Assembly (NCBI RefSeq): GCF_003688915.1
Contig: NZ_REFU01000002.1
Location: forward strand, 558,001-622,000
From: Rhodococcus sp. SBT000017
Lineage (GTDB): Bacteria > Actinomycetota > Actinomycetes > Mycobacteriales > Mycobacteriaceae
Direction of reading: 5' to 3'
DNA length: 64,000 nt
Under the pieces are notes generated by a model. It was not told where the DNA came from. It searched no databases and saw only the letters and a list, made by a program, of their open reading frames with translations. Below, in pieces: positions 17,451-26,119 of the stretch. How positions within the stretch are numbered: position 1 is the stretch's first letter; the number at the start of each line of letters is the position of its first letter. Position numbers and translations under genes: made by a program.

Positions 17451-18819
17451 CGGTCGAGCTTGCCGCGCGGCGTACGCGGCAGGCTGTCCAGGATGGCGAG
17501 CACCACCGGCAGGCTTGGGCCCGGCAGCACGGTGCGTAGGTGGCGGCGGATCCGAGCCACGGATATCGGATCGTTCTGCGCAACAACAACTCCGGCCGCG
17601 GGCTCCTCGCCGGTTCGGTCGTGGGACAACCCGACCACCCCGGCCTCGAGCACACCGGGAACTGCGAGCAAGGCGGCCTCGATCGGAGTCAGCTCCACCA
17701 TGAGACCGGCCCGGACGATCGTCTCGCTGCCGCGGCCGTGCAAGGTCAGTCGACCGTCCTCGACACTGCCGCGATCGCCGACGGTCATCCACCCGTTATT
17801 GTCCGGCCCGTTCGTCAGGGTGGTGTGGTCTCCCACTCGGCTCAGATAGCCGTCGAACAGCATGTCGCTGCGGACGTGCAGCAGCTCGTCCCTGATCTCG
17901 ACCTCGACCCCATCGAACAGCTGTCCGCTGACCTCGGTGCCGTTGCTGTCGCTTCGGTCGTAGGAGACAAAACTGAGCTCGGACGCGCCGTAGAAGTGCG
18001 TCAGCACTGCATTGGGCAGTACCGCTGCCAGTGCGGCCCTACCCGATTGTGCCCACCGCGCCGCGGACGAGAGCACCTCACGGACACTCGTCGATCGCAC
18101 TCCCGAGCGAGCGATGTCCCAGGCGATGGTCGGGACCGAATACAGATGGGTCACAGCATCTTCGAGAGCCGCTGTCGGCTCTCGTAGGTCGACCGTCGCC
18201 CCCCCCGGGTGAGCCCGTGCAGTGCGCCGTAGAGGAAATGCGTGTGATCGACTGTGCCGGGTGCGGACACCCGATTGCCGCGACCCAGATCGAGCAGGGC
18301 ATCGGAGCGGTCCAGCGTCGCCGCCCACGAGGCCTGATTGCGCACGAACAACTTGGGCGGGCCAGTGGTTCCGGACGTGACGCCCACGAGCAACTCGGAA
18401 TTCGGTGCGGCCGTGGGGGTGGTTTCGGTAGGCCCGAGTGCAAGATCATCGGGTGCGAACACGTTGCCTGCACCCCAACCATGCAACCGCCCGTGCTGGC
18501 GCGGATGCGCGGCGATCAGAGAGGGCTTACACACCGCGATGACGTCGGCGAATTCATGAGCCAACAGATGTCGATGCAGCAGAACGACACTGACCCCCGC
18601 ATGCATCGCCGCGACGACGACCACCAAGGACCCGATATCCGAGGTCGGCAGTACCGCGATGCGACGCTTCCCTGCCAATCTGTGAGAAAGCTCCGTCGCC
18701 GTGCGTGTCACCCGATCCCAGAATTCCCGGTAGGTGATTCCACCGGTCGCATCGACGACAGCTGCCTCGGGACGGTCGGAATGCCGCGCTACCCGGGCGG
18801 CGAGAAGCTCACTCGTCAT
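17354..18819 (-). pseudogene. AMP-dependent acyl-CoA ligase, frameshifted in a G8 tract
   Basis: An ANL-superfamily adenylating enzyme spread over two frames. The N-terminal frame (ATG 18819) covers about 204 residues and includes GVTSGTTGPPKLFVR, the phosphate-binding loop. It then enters nonsense and stops at 18151. The C-terminal frame holds FYGASELSFVS, GWMTVGDRG and PRTPRGKLDRQAL, the acceptor, hinge and catalytic-Lys motifs. The join is the eight-C run at 18199-18206 (G8 on the coding strand); nine or six G would give one protein of about 488 residues. It is the last gene of the bioY operon and overlaps bioN by 11 nt. Homopolymer slippage, genuine inactivation or sequencing error are all possible. 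The likely substrate is a carboxylic acid linked to biotin metabolism; this is inference. Confidence 0.85.
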
Positions 18820-19450
18820 GGTCTTTTTCAACTTCATCGTCATCTGCGCCGTCGTCATCGACACCGCGCGCGACGAGCGCATCGCCCATCGCGTCGGCCG
18901 TGCGGAGGGCGCGCACGAGGACCGGCGTTGCCAGTGCCGTCATCGACCATTGCAGTCCGCGTGCTTTACGGGCCTGCGACACCTCTTGCACGATGGACGC
19001 GAGCAGCGGGATGCATCGAATGGCGAGGGCCAAGAGCAGTCCGATGCGATCCGGGTCGACCCCGAAGCGTCGGACGGGGCCGAGCGCCCTGGTGACGGTA
19101 TCGAGCATGTCGGTCACCCGGGTGGTGAGGGTGACCAGAGCTGCCAGAGCAACAGAGATCACCAGCACCCCACACACCACCACGGCGCGCTGCCAGGTAG
19201 TGATGATCACCTGGAAGACGCCGATGATCAGCAGCATCCACAGCACCGGACGTAGTTGCGCCAGTGCAACTTTCGCCGGGATTCGAGCCGCCGCGAACAA
19301 TGCCGCCACCAGCAGCGCCACCACACCTACTTCGAGGGGGGTGCGCGCGAAGATCACCGTCGCCAGGATCGCGAAGATCAGCGCCAGCAGCTTCGATCCC
19401 GGGCTCATCCGGTGCAGCAGCGAGGTGCCGGGCCGGTAGAGACCGATCAT
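18809..19450 (-). CDS. bioN: ECF transporter T component BioN
   Basis: 213 residues, about five membrane spans, CbiQ/BioN family. The two Ala-Arg-Gly-type coupling motifs that contact the ATPases are seen near the C-terminus as SQARKARGLQ and the ALVARGVDDDG end. With BioM it forms the energy-coupling module for the substrate-binding protein BioY. Its ATG overlaps the bioM stop (ATGA), and its last 11 nt overlap the downstream ligase start, so translation is coupled through the operon. The tail is very acidic (DDDGADDDEVEKDHDE). Confidence 0.92.
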   Translation of the reverse strand: MIGLYRPGTSLLHRMSPGSKLLALIFAILATVIFARTPLEVGVVALLVAALFAAARIPAKVALAQLRPVLWMLLIIGVFQVIITTWQRAVVVCGVLVISVALAALVTLTTRVTDMLDTVTRALGPVRRFGVDPDRIGLLLALAIRCIPLLASIVQEVSQARKARGLQWSMTALATPVLVRALRTADAMGDALVARGVDDDGADDDEVEKDHDE

Positions 19451-20127
19451 CCGATCAGCTCCCGGTAGGCCGGGACCGCGGCGGCGGGGGTGCCGTCGAA
19501 CGCGATACGGCCGTCGTCGATGACGATGACGCGCTCGAAGCTGTCCAGCAGCGCAAGTTGATGTGTCACGACGATGACTTGCTGGTTCATCGAATCGAGA
19601 GCCTGCGCGACGACGCGTCCGTTGCGCAGATCGAGCAGCGTCGTCGGTTCGTCCGCAACGACCACCTCCGGCCGTCGGATGAGGACGGCACCGATGGCAA
19701 GCAGTTGCTTCTGTCCACCCGAGAGCAGGTGCGCCGGATGGTCGCGGTGCTGATCGAGACGGAAGCGGACCAGGATTTCGTCGACGCGGTCCGACACCTC
19801 TTTTTTGCTGAGCCCGGATCTACGCAGGGAGAACGCGAGATCCTCTGCGACCGTCGGCATCACGATCTGCGAATCGGGATCGGTGAACACGAAGCCGACC
19901 TTCTTACGAACCTGCGCCCCCTTCTTCGCAGCGTCGACGCCGTCGACCGTGACGCGGCCGGTATCGGGCTTGATCAAACCGTTGATCATCCGGGCGAGCG
20001 TCGACTTACCCGAACCGTTGGATCCGATGATGCCGATGCGGCGCTCGTCGAACTCGAGGTCGATGCTGCTGAGCACCTGCCGTTCCCCGAACGAGTGCGA
20101 GATGTTCTCGAACTTGATCGTGCTCAT
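19447..20127 (-). CDS. bioM: ECF transporter ATPase BioM
   Basis: About 226 residues of ABC ATPase. Visible motifs: Walker A GSNGSGKST, Q-loop FTDPDSQIVMPT with the ECF-type D-S-Q, signature LLSGGQKQLLAIG, Walker B VVVADEPTTLLD and H-loop VVTHQL. This is the CbiO/BioM type that powers uptake through BioN and BioY. I took the ATG at 20127; a GTG six nt upstream is possible. The thiolase stop lies 10 nt upstream and bioN overlaps by 4 nt. Confidence 0.93.
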   Translation of the reverse strand: MSTIKFENISHSFGERQVLSSIDLEFDERRIGIIGSNGSGKSTLARMINGLIKPDTGRVTVDGVDAAKKGAQVRKKVGFVFTDPDSQIVMPTVAEDLAFSLRRSGLSKKEVSDRVDEILVRFRLDQHRDHPAHLLSGGQKQLLAIGAVLIRRPEVVVADEPTTLLDLRNGRVVAQALDSMNQQVIVVTHQLALLDSFERVIVIDDGRIAFDGTPAAAVPAYRELIG

Positions 20128-20137
20128 AAACACCCGC

Positions 20138-21256
20138 TCATGTTGCTCGCTCCACCAGCATCGCTATTCCTTGCCCGCCGCCGATGGCGCAGGCCGCCAG
20201 GCCCAGTGCCGGGCCTCCGGGTTGCAGCATTCGAGAGGCCAACCGTACCAGCAGAATTGCGCCCGATGCTCCCCACGGGTGCCCCATGGCGATGGCTCCG
20301 CCCTCCGGACAGATGCGGCCTTCGTCGAGGCCCAATTCATCCGAGACCGCGAGCACGACCGACGCGAACGCCTCGGTGATCTCGACGGTGTCGATGTCCT
20401 CGAGGACCACCCCGGTGCGCGCGAGCAGCTTCTCGATCGCCGGCACCGGACCGAGCCCGGGGAGAGCCGGGTCGGACCCTGCTACCGCACTGCCGAGGAT
20501 GCGCAATGCCGGCATCCCGGCTGCCCGCTCGGCCGTGGTGATGGCCAGAACTGCTGCCCCGTCGGATATTCCGCACGAGTTGCCCGCGGTCACCGTGCCG
20601 TCGGAGGTGAAGGTGGGGCGCAGCCTGCCGAGCCGCTGGGCGGTCATGTTGGGGCGGATGCGCTCATCGGTTGCGACGTCGTTCACAGTGACGATCTCGG
20701 CCGAGAAGTCGCAGGCCGCCGCTCGCGCGAACGACCGTGCAGCGTAAGCATCTTGGCGTTCGCGCCCGATACCGCGGATTCGCGCGAGGTCGTCCGCCGC
20801 CACACCCATGTCCGGGTCCTCGAAGCCGTGCGGCGCGAACGGCGCTCGGGTGTAGCGGACGGGATCTTGGCCGTCGACCGGCGGCCAGAATCGCCACGGG
20901 CTGGTGCTGGCAGATTCGACGCCACCGGCCAGAATCAGCGTTTCGTCGCCGCTGCGGATGCGCGACGCGGCCTGCATGACGGCGTCGAGCCCGGATCCAC
21001 ACTGCCGATCGACGGTGACTCCTGGAACGCCGACACCGAGACCCGCGAGCAGCGACGAGACACGTGCGACGTCGCCGCCGGGACCGAGACAGTTGCCGAG
21101 GATCACGTCGTCGATCGGGATGCCGAGTGAGCTGATCTCTGCTGCAACGGCTTTCAGCACCGGTGCGGCAAGGTTCGGGGCGGTGACATCGACGAAGCCA
21201 TGCCCGGCGATACCGATTGCCGTACGTTTCGCCGCAACGATGACGGGAGTGATCAC
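20138..21256 (-). CDS. thiolase-family acyltransferase inside the bioY operon
   Basis: 372 residues, full thiolase fold. All catalytic features are present: nucleophile Cys in VDRQCGSGLDAV, the GGVESAS loop, NSCGISDGAA, the His of GHPWGASGA and the second Cys in LAACAIGGGQG. Such enzymes cleave a 3-ketoacyl-CoA with CoA or make the reverse Claisen condensation. The GTG start overlaps the stop of the preceding ligase (GTGA). In a biotin-uptake operon it could form or degrade a pimelate-like chain, or shorten the valeryl side chain of biotin. The chain-length specificity is not visible. Confidence 0.88.
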   Translation of the reverse strand: MITPVIVAAKRTAIGIAGHGFVDVTAPNLAAPVLKAVAAEISSLGIPIDDVILGNCLGPGGDVARVSSLLAGLGVGVPGVTVDRQCGSGLDAVMQAASRIRSGDETLILAGGVESASTSPWRFWPPVDGQDPVRYTRAPFAPHGFEDPDMGVAADDLARIRGIGRERQDAYAARSFARAAACDFSAEIVTVNDVATDERIRPNMTAQRLGRLRPTFTSDGTVTAGNSCGISDGAAVLAITTAERAAGMPALRILGSAVAGSDPALPGLGPVPAIEKLLARTGVVLEDIDTVEITEAFASVVLAVSDELGLDEGRICPEGGAIAMGHPWGASGAILLVRLASRMLQPGGPALGLAACAIGGGQGIAMLVERAT

Positions 21257-22380
21257 AGGAGCGACCCGCGGGCGATCTTGCCGCTGGAGGTGCGGGGCAA
21301 CTGCTGCACCACCGTCCAGCGTCGCGGCAGTGCTTCCTTGGCCATTATTGCGCGAGCGTCGGCGCGAACGAGGTCGAGGTCGCGGGTTCCATCGAGTTCG
21401 ATGACGGCAGAGACCGTTTCGCCGAGAACCGCGTGCGGTGTGCCGATCGCCGCCGCAGCTCGGACGCCGTCGAGTGCGGTCAGGATGTTCTCCACGTCCT
21501 CGGCGATCACGGTGGTTCCGCCCACGTTGATCGCTGCATCCCCGCGGCCGTGGACGAGAAGTTCGGAGCCGTTCAGTTCGGCCAGATCACCGACGCCGAA
21601 CCAGCCGCGCGCACCGAGTGCAGCGTACGGCGATCGGACGAACAGGTACCCGTCCTCGGTGCGTGCTTCGACTTCCCGGAGCAGTCTCAGTGACGAGTGT
21701 TCGCCCACGACCCTCGCCGCCACCAGCGACAGCTCCGCCGAGCCGTAGTACTCGACCAGCCTGATTTGCTGCGCCGAGATCGTCTGTGCGGCAGCATCAT
21801 CGAGGCCGGAACCGGCTGCGACGGCAATCCGCGCACGAGGCATCCGGCGGAGGACGTCACGGAGTACCGCAGGCACCGCATGAACGGCAGTGGCCTGGGC
21901 AGGATCGTCGGTGACGCAGGCCCCCAGCCACAGTGCGTGCACCGCGGCGAACAGGTGCATCGTGGCGTGCAGCGGTCCGGTGATGAGCACGGTATCGGTG
22001 GGGCGAAGACCCGTGATCTCGGTGAACTCGGGGAAGCTGTCGACCCACGACGCGGCAGTGCGAGCGAGCGGTTTCGGGCGGCCGGTGGAGCCCGAGGTCG
22101 CCACCAGCAGGAACGCGTCGGGATCGGTGTGCGTAGGGCGCTCGGGACGGGCGGCCGGGTCCTCGACTCGGACCGCGTTGCCCTGGCGAGCTGCGGCGAA
22201 AACGCAGATCAACGCATCCGGCAGCTCCAATGCCGATGCGTCGTGTGATCGAGCCCCGTGCACCGGGAGGTGAGGCCATTGCTCGACGGCGGCGTCGAGG
22301 TCAGCGTAGGTGAGGGTGCGATCCGCCCAGGCGATAGCTGTGCTGTTGTCGCGACCTCGACCTCCCAGCGTCAGAGTCAC
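21253..22380 (-). CDS. short AMP-binding acyl-CoA ligase
   Basis: A 375-residue ANL-superfamily ligase, shorter than typical acyl-CoA synthetases (500 or more) because the N-terminal lobe is reduced, much as in MenE-size enzymes. Motifs: ATSGSTGRPKPLART (P-loop), EYYGSAELSLVA, GWFGVGDLAEL and the C-terminal PRTSSGKIARGSLL with the catalytic Lys. It is predicted to adenylate a carboxylic acid and transfer it to CoA. GTG start overlaps the bioY stop (GTGA) and its own stop overlaps the thiolase start. BioW, the classical pimeloyl-CoA ligase, is a different fold, so this would be an independent solution if pimelate is the substrate. Confidence 0.88.
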   Translation of the reverse strand: MTLTLGGRGRDNSTAIAWADRTLTYADLDAAVEQWPHLPVHGARSHDASALELPDALICVFAAARQGNAVRVEDPAARPERPTHTDPDAFLLVATSGSTGRPKPLARTAASWVDSFPEFTEITGLRPTDTVLITGPLHATMHLFAAVHALWLGACVTDDPAQATAVHAVPAVLRDVLRRMPRARIAVAAGSGLDDAAAQTISAQQIRLVEYYGSAELSLVAARVVGEHSSLRLLREVEARTEDGYLFVRSPYAALGARGWFGVGDLAELNGSELLVHGRGDAAINVGGTTVIAEDVENILTALDGVRAAAAIGTPHAVLGETVSAVIELDGTRDLDLVRADARAIMAKEALPRRWTVVQQLPRTSSGKIARGSLL

Positions 22381-22979
22381 GCCTTGATCAGGCCCGGGTA
22401 CGCGCGGTGGACGCTCTTGGCGACGACGGTGGCGACGACGACTTTGGCGATGTCACCGGGCAGGAAGGGTCCGTTGGACGTGACGGCGGCCAAGACTCCG
22501 ACGTCTGTGCGCAGAACGAGTCCGATGATGCCGAATGCGTAGACAACCAGGATTCCGCCAATCGCGTTGATCAGCAGGCCGAGCACGATCGAGTATTTGG
22601 GCAGGATGCGCGCTGTGAGCAGGCCGATCAGGAATGCGGCCGGTATCCAGCCGATGAGGTACCCGACGGTGGGCCCGGCCATGGCGGCGAGACCGGTGCG
22701 TCCACCGGCCAGCAGCGGCAGACCGATCATCGTCAGCGCGAGGAACACCAGGACTGCGGCCGTGCCCTTGCGGGGTCCGAGGATGGCACCGGACAGGATG
22801 ATGCCGAGGGTCTGCAAGGTGATGGGGACGCCCGAGAATCCGACCGTGATCGATCCCGGCAGGCCGAGCGCAGCGATCAGTGCTGCGAACACTGCGATCT
22901 GCGCCATGTCGCGGGCGGAGACGTTCATTCGGCTGACCTTACGGCTCGGCGGGCGAGTACTGCTGTCGACATCTGACAC
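22377..22979 (-). CDS. bioY: biotin ECF transporter substrate-binding protein BioY
   Basis: About 200 residues with six membrane spans. BioY signatures are clear: FSGVPITLQTLGIILSGAILG, RKGTAAVLVFLALTMIGLPL, GRTGLAAMAGPTVGYLIGWI and the C-terminal FLPGDIAKVVVATVVAK. It binds biotin with high affinity and, with BioM and BioN, imports it. The GTG at 22979 follows a GGAG site; an internal ATG at about 22928 is an alternative. It is the first gene of a six-gene operon and has a BioQ-type operator about 50 nt upstream. Confidence 0.95.
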   Translation of the reverse strand: MSDVDSSTRPPSRKVSRMNVSARDMAQIAVFAALIAALGLPGSITVGFSGVPITLQTLGIILSGAILGPRKGTAAVLVFLALTMIGLPLLAGGRTGLAAMAGPTVGYLIGWIPAAFLIGLLTARILPKYSIVLGLLINAIGGILVVYAFGIIGLVLRTDVGVLAAVTSNGPFLPGDIAKVVVATVVAKSVHRAYPGLIKA

Positions 22980-23023
22980 GGGTGGCTCCTCGAGGAGTGG
23001 GGCGGTGACCTGCCCCAGAGACT

Positions 23024-23036
23024 TGAACGGCGTTCA
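23024..23036. promoter_or_regulatory. BioQ-type operator of the bioY operon
   Basis: TGAAC-GGC-GTTCA, the core of a perfect 8-bp inverted repeat CTTGAACG-g-CGTTCAAG (23022-23038). BioQ, the TetR-type biotin repressor of Corynebacterium and Mycobacterium, binds TGAAC-N3-GTTAC-like sites. A -10-like element read on the minus strand (TACCTT, 23036-23041) abuts the site, so bound protein would block RNA polymerase. Confidence 0.75.
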
Positions 23037-23042
23037 AGGTAG

Positions 23043-23071
23043 CAGGCCAACGGCCTGTGCCACACCGGCAC
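23043..23071 (-). terminator. tandem small hairpins after the second DUF222-HNH gene
   Basis: GTGCC-acacc-GGCAC (23057-23071) and CAGGCC-aac-GGCCTG (23043-23057) follow the HNH stop at 23081 on the minus strand. They lack a T-run but may end that transcript before the bioY promoter. Confidence 0.35.
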
Positions 23072-23080
23072 GGGTGTTGA

Positions 23081-25198
23081 TCAGAAGGGCGGAGGGTCGT
23101 ATCGGGTGCGGTCGTATCGGACGCGCGCATGGACGACACGACAGTGTTCGAGGTAGGCCCGCCGCTTCTCCGCCAACTTTCCTCGGTCGACATCTGTTGC
23201 TGCAGAGCGGAATTCGTCGAGAGTCGGCGGTGCACACCCGCTGAATTCGAGCTCCCAGCGGGTGGGTTCGACCGGGCTCGCCCCTGGCCGGGACGAGCCC
23301 CTTCGCCGTCGGCGGGATAGGCGGGGAGTCGCGATGCACAACTCCGGCAACGTGACTTTGCGCAGACCTAGGGAGTTCGACCACAGAATCGCGCCGCCTG
23401 CGAGCATCACCGCCGACCACGCCCCCGAGGTCTTGGCCTGATGATGAAACACGCACACCGGCTGAAGATTGGTCACGATCGTCCAGCCGCCGCGCTCGGG
23501 ATCGTCGTGATCGAACGGAACCAGATGATCGATCTGGCACCGGGCCGACGGCACGTCGCAGTTCGGGAACGTACACGTGCGATAGGCAGCCCGAACGAAC
23601 GCGACGACGCGGGCACCTGGCCGATACGTCACCGCCGCCTGCGACGGAGCGGACTCGCCGCCATGACCGTCGGGAAAGATGCCGCGAGCACGCTCGGGCT
23701 GTTCGGCGATCCACGCAAGCCACCGTGCGACGAGCCCGTCGCGGACAGACTCCTCCCCCAGTACCGGGACTGCAGGTGGGAGGCAGTGGGCACCTACGAG
23801 ACGCACGGACGGAAGCTCGGCGGCACCGCGCACCCGACCCATGCCGACGACTCGACGCAACAGCGACGGAGCCGTCGAGAACGGCCCGAACGGACCCGAC
23901 ACCGAACCCGGCACATCGCCACTGCGGAAGCCGGCACGGCCGGGACCGGAGTGCGAACGACCGTCGGAGCGTTCCGGGGCCGGGCCGTCGGGGCGGCACG
24001 TGCTGCCGCCGCCATTACGAGGACCGCCATCGTCCGGACCGCCACTATCCGGACCACCTATGTCCGGACCGCCGTCATCGGGGCCACCGTCCAGCCCATC
24101 GCCGTCCTGGCCGTCATCGTCACGCTTTTCGTCGTCCCGGCTTTCGTCGTCCCGGCTCTCTTCACCCGGGCCGTCATCGCTGGAGCCGCCATCGTCCGGG
24201 CCATCAACATTCGATCCGTCTTCCCCCGTGTTTCTCGGTTCGGGCTTCAGCATCTCGACCAGCTCGGTCAGCAGCGCCTGCCACTTCGCGTCGGTGGCGA
24301 CTATGCGCGCCACTTCGGGGTCGATGGGCGTGCCGTCGGCGAGGGTCGCGGGCTCCGAGGACAGCCCCAGCAGCGTCTCCACCGCCACCACGATCTGGAG
24401 GAGATGCCCGCGCCGAGGAGGAATATCGTCGGCAGCGCCGGCCACCGGGCAGTCGTCTCCGCGATCGCATTGGCATGCGAGTGAATGCTCGCCGTGCAGC
24501 AACGCCATCAGACCCGCTGCCCGAAGCGTCCCTGTCGATCGTGGGTCGCGCTTGCAGACCGTCCCGACGATCTCGACGATGAGGGCATCCGCTTCCGCTG
24601 CTTCGAGATCGGTGATCTTCGCAATGAGCGACGCGATCCCACCCGGACCGGTGCGGTCGATCCGCACACCGACCTCCTCGGACTTCGCGGTCTCGCGGGC
24701 AGCTGCGGCACCGACCGGATCGGCCTTCATCCACAGTCTCCAGATCCGGTTGCGCAAGGCCTGCGGACGCATCCGGCCACCCGCGGCACAGACCTCGTAC
24801 TCGATTGCCGCAATCGCCTCGTCACTGGCGCGATGAAGCACGGAGGTGATCGTGACAACTGTCGACCAGTCGAAGCTGCCGGTCACGAAACGCAAGGCCG
24901 TCAACGGCATTCGATGCAGACGCTCCGCGACATCGTGCACAACGGACGCATCGCGACGCGTTCCGGTCATCGTCACGGCCAGATCGCACAGGGCACCGCG
25001 GACGGTCTCGCCTGGATCTCCGCCGTCGGCTTCGGCTGCTTCGAGGCGCATCTCGAGCACGTCGCAGTACGCGAGCACGGTCGCCGCCCGAGCAAGGTTC
25101 TCGTTGACACGGTTGAGCGCGATGACGTCGAGGAACCCCGCAATGCAGTCATCGACCGGCGGCGTCTCCGCCACCCCCCACCCACCGGTATCGAACAT
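23081..25198 (-). CDS. DUF222 / HNH endonuclease domain protein (13E12 family), copy 2
   Basis: About 705 residues. The N-terminal DUF222 domain contains the LHRMPLTALRFVTGSFDWS segment and RTGPGGIASLIAKITDLEA. A long acidic linker (about residues 350-440) is built of DDESRDDEKRDD and GGPDDGGPDIGGPDSGGP repeats. The C-terminal HNH domain (about 541-590) shows C..PNCDVPSARC, QIDHLVPFDHDD and C.FHHQAK. It shares architecture with copy 1 (1887-3728) but is clearly diverged, so it is not a recent duplicate. The ATG at 25198 lies inside an SOS box (25191-25206), which argues against the longer frame starting at 25291. Confidence 0.85.
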   Translation of the reverse strand: MFDTGGWGVAETPPVDDCIAGFLDVIALNRVNENLARAATVLAYCDVLEMRLEAAEADGGDPGETVRGALCDLAVTMTGTRRDASVVHDVAERLHRMPLTALRFVTGSFDWSTVVTITSVLHRASDEAIAAIEYEVCAAGGRMRPQALRNRIWRLWMKADPVGAAAARETAKSEEVGVRIDRTGPGGIASLIAKITDLEAAEADALIVEIVGTVCKRDPRSTGTLRAAGLMALLHGEHSLACQCDRGDDCPVAGAADDIPPRRGHLLQIVVAVETLLGLSSEPATLADGTPIDPEVARIVATDAKWQALLTELVEMLKPEPRNTGEDGSNVDGPDDGGSSDDGPGEESRDDESRDDEKRDDDGQDGDGLDGGPDDGGPDIGGPDSGGPDDGGPRNGGGSTCRPDGPAPERSDGRSHSGPGRAGFRSGDVPGSVSGPFGPFSTAPSLLRRVVGMGRVRGAAELPSVRLVGAHCLPPAVPVLGEESVRDGLVARWLAWIAEQPERARGIFPDGHGGESAPSQAAVTYRPGARVVAFVRAAYRTCTFPNCDVPSARCQIDHLVPFDHDDPERGGWTIVTNLQPVCVFHHQAKTSGAWSAVMLAGGAILWSNSLGLRKVTLPELCIATPRLSRRRRRGSSRPGASPVEPTRWELEFSGCAPPTLDEFRSAATDVDRGKLAEKRRAYLEHCRVVHARVRYDRTRYDPPPF

Positions 25199-25206
25199 GA
25201 TTTCGA
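25191..25206. promoter_or_regulatory. LexA/SOS box overlapping the start of the second DUF222-HNH gene
   Basis: TCGAACATGATTTCGA is one base from the palindrome TCGAAC-N4-GTTCGA. The minus-strand ATG start codon (25198) lies within it. On the coding strand it is preceded by CGTACTA, exactly as at the box of copy 1 (1827-1833), which marks a conserved promoter arrangement. Confidence 0.7.
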
Positions 25207-25354
25207 TAGTACGAGAGGGGTACGACAAGAAAATGCAATGTCCCAGCACCAGTACAGCGGTAACAGTTGTGGGGCCGAACAGGCGTGGCACTCTTCGTAC
25301 CGAGGACTCAGGTGACGGTACCTCGAGCCGGGTTCAGATCCGCCGCATCTTCGC

Positions 25355-26119
25355 TCAGATCCCACGTTTCATCGTGCGAGTGGACAGCACGAGGCCGACC
25401 GCGGCGACCACTGCGGCCACGATCGTGCCGCGGAGAACCGAGGTGTCGAGGAAATCGCCTATGAACAGCACTCGGGCGGCGTCGACGATGTAGGTGATCG
25501 GATTGATCGCAGCGATGCCGCTCAGCCAGCCGGGACCTGACGAGACGGGGAGCAGAATGCCCGAGAGCAATGTGGTCGGGAAGATCAGCATCTGGGTGAC
25601 GATCCAGAAGAGGTTCCCACTGGGCATCGAGGCAATGGCGAGGACGTAGGAGAAGGCGCTGAGACCCGTGGCCATGACGATCAGTAGTGCCATCGCGGCT
25701 AGGGCACCCAGGAGATGAAAATTCATACCCAGCGGAATGGCGATGGCAGTGAGTAGGGTCGCCTGGGCGAACAGAATGATGACGTCCTTGGCGGTCCGTC
25801 CGAGGACTATTGAGGTGCGGCTGATGGGGGTAGCAAGGAAGCGTTCCATCTGCCCTCCATTGAGTTCGCTCAGCATGCCGTGACCGGCCGAGAGCGGTCC
25901 CATCAGGCACATCATCACGAGGATGCCCGGTAGGAACCACTGCCAGACGTCGCCCCCTCTCGCGCCCAGGTCCGCTCCTGCGCCGACGAGCATCGAGCCG
26001 AAAAGCACCAGGAAAAGCAGGGGCTGTCCCATGGCGAAAAGAATGCTGAGGGGAGATCGGATCTCTGGCGTGATCTCGCGGGAGAACACGGTGGTGATGT
26101 CCCGGATGAGACTAGGCAT
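25355..26119 (-). CDS. ABC-2 type exporter permease (DrrB-like)
   Basis: About 254 residues with six membrane spans, ABC-2 (DrrB/NodJ) family. It shows REITPEIRSPLSILFAMGQPLLFLVLFG near the N-terminus, the GPLSAGHGMLSELNGGQMERFLATPISR region and the terminal NPITYIVDAARVLFIGD segment typical of these permeases. It pairs with the upstream ATPase to export a hydrophobic compound. I placed the start at the ATG 26119, which overlaps the ATPase stop by 8 nt (ATGCCTAG). In-frame starts at 26131 and 26170 would overlap the ATPase further. Confidence 0.88.
   Translation of the reverse strand: MPSLIRDITTVFSREITPEIRSPLSILFAMGQPLLFLVLFGSMLVGAGADLGARGGDVWQWFLPGILVMMCLMGPLSAGHGMLSELNGGQMERFLATPISRTSIVLGRTAKDVIILFAQATLLTAIAIPLGMNFHLLGALAAMALLIVMATGLSAFSYVLAIASMPSGNLFWIVTQMLIFPTTLLSGILLPVSSGPGWLSGIAAINPITYIVDAARVLFIGDFLDTSVLRGTIVAAVVAAVGLVLSTRTMKRGI

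Noticed and set aside
15000..17792. A 930-codon open frame antisense to the NlpC/P60 and thioesterase genes
   Set aside because: It covers two genes with clear catalytic motifs on the other strand, and its Arg/Gly/Asp-rich sequence has no recognisable domain.
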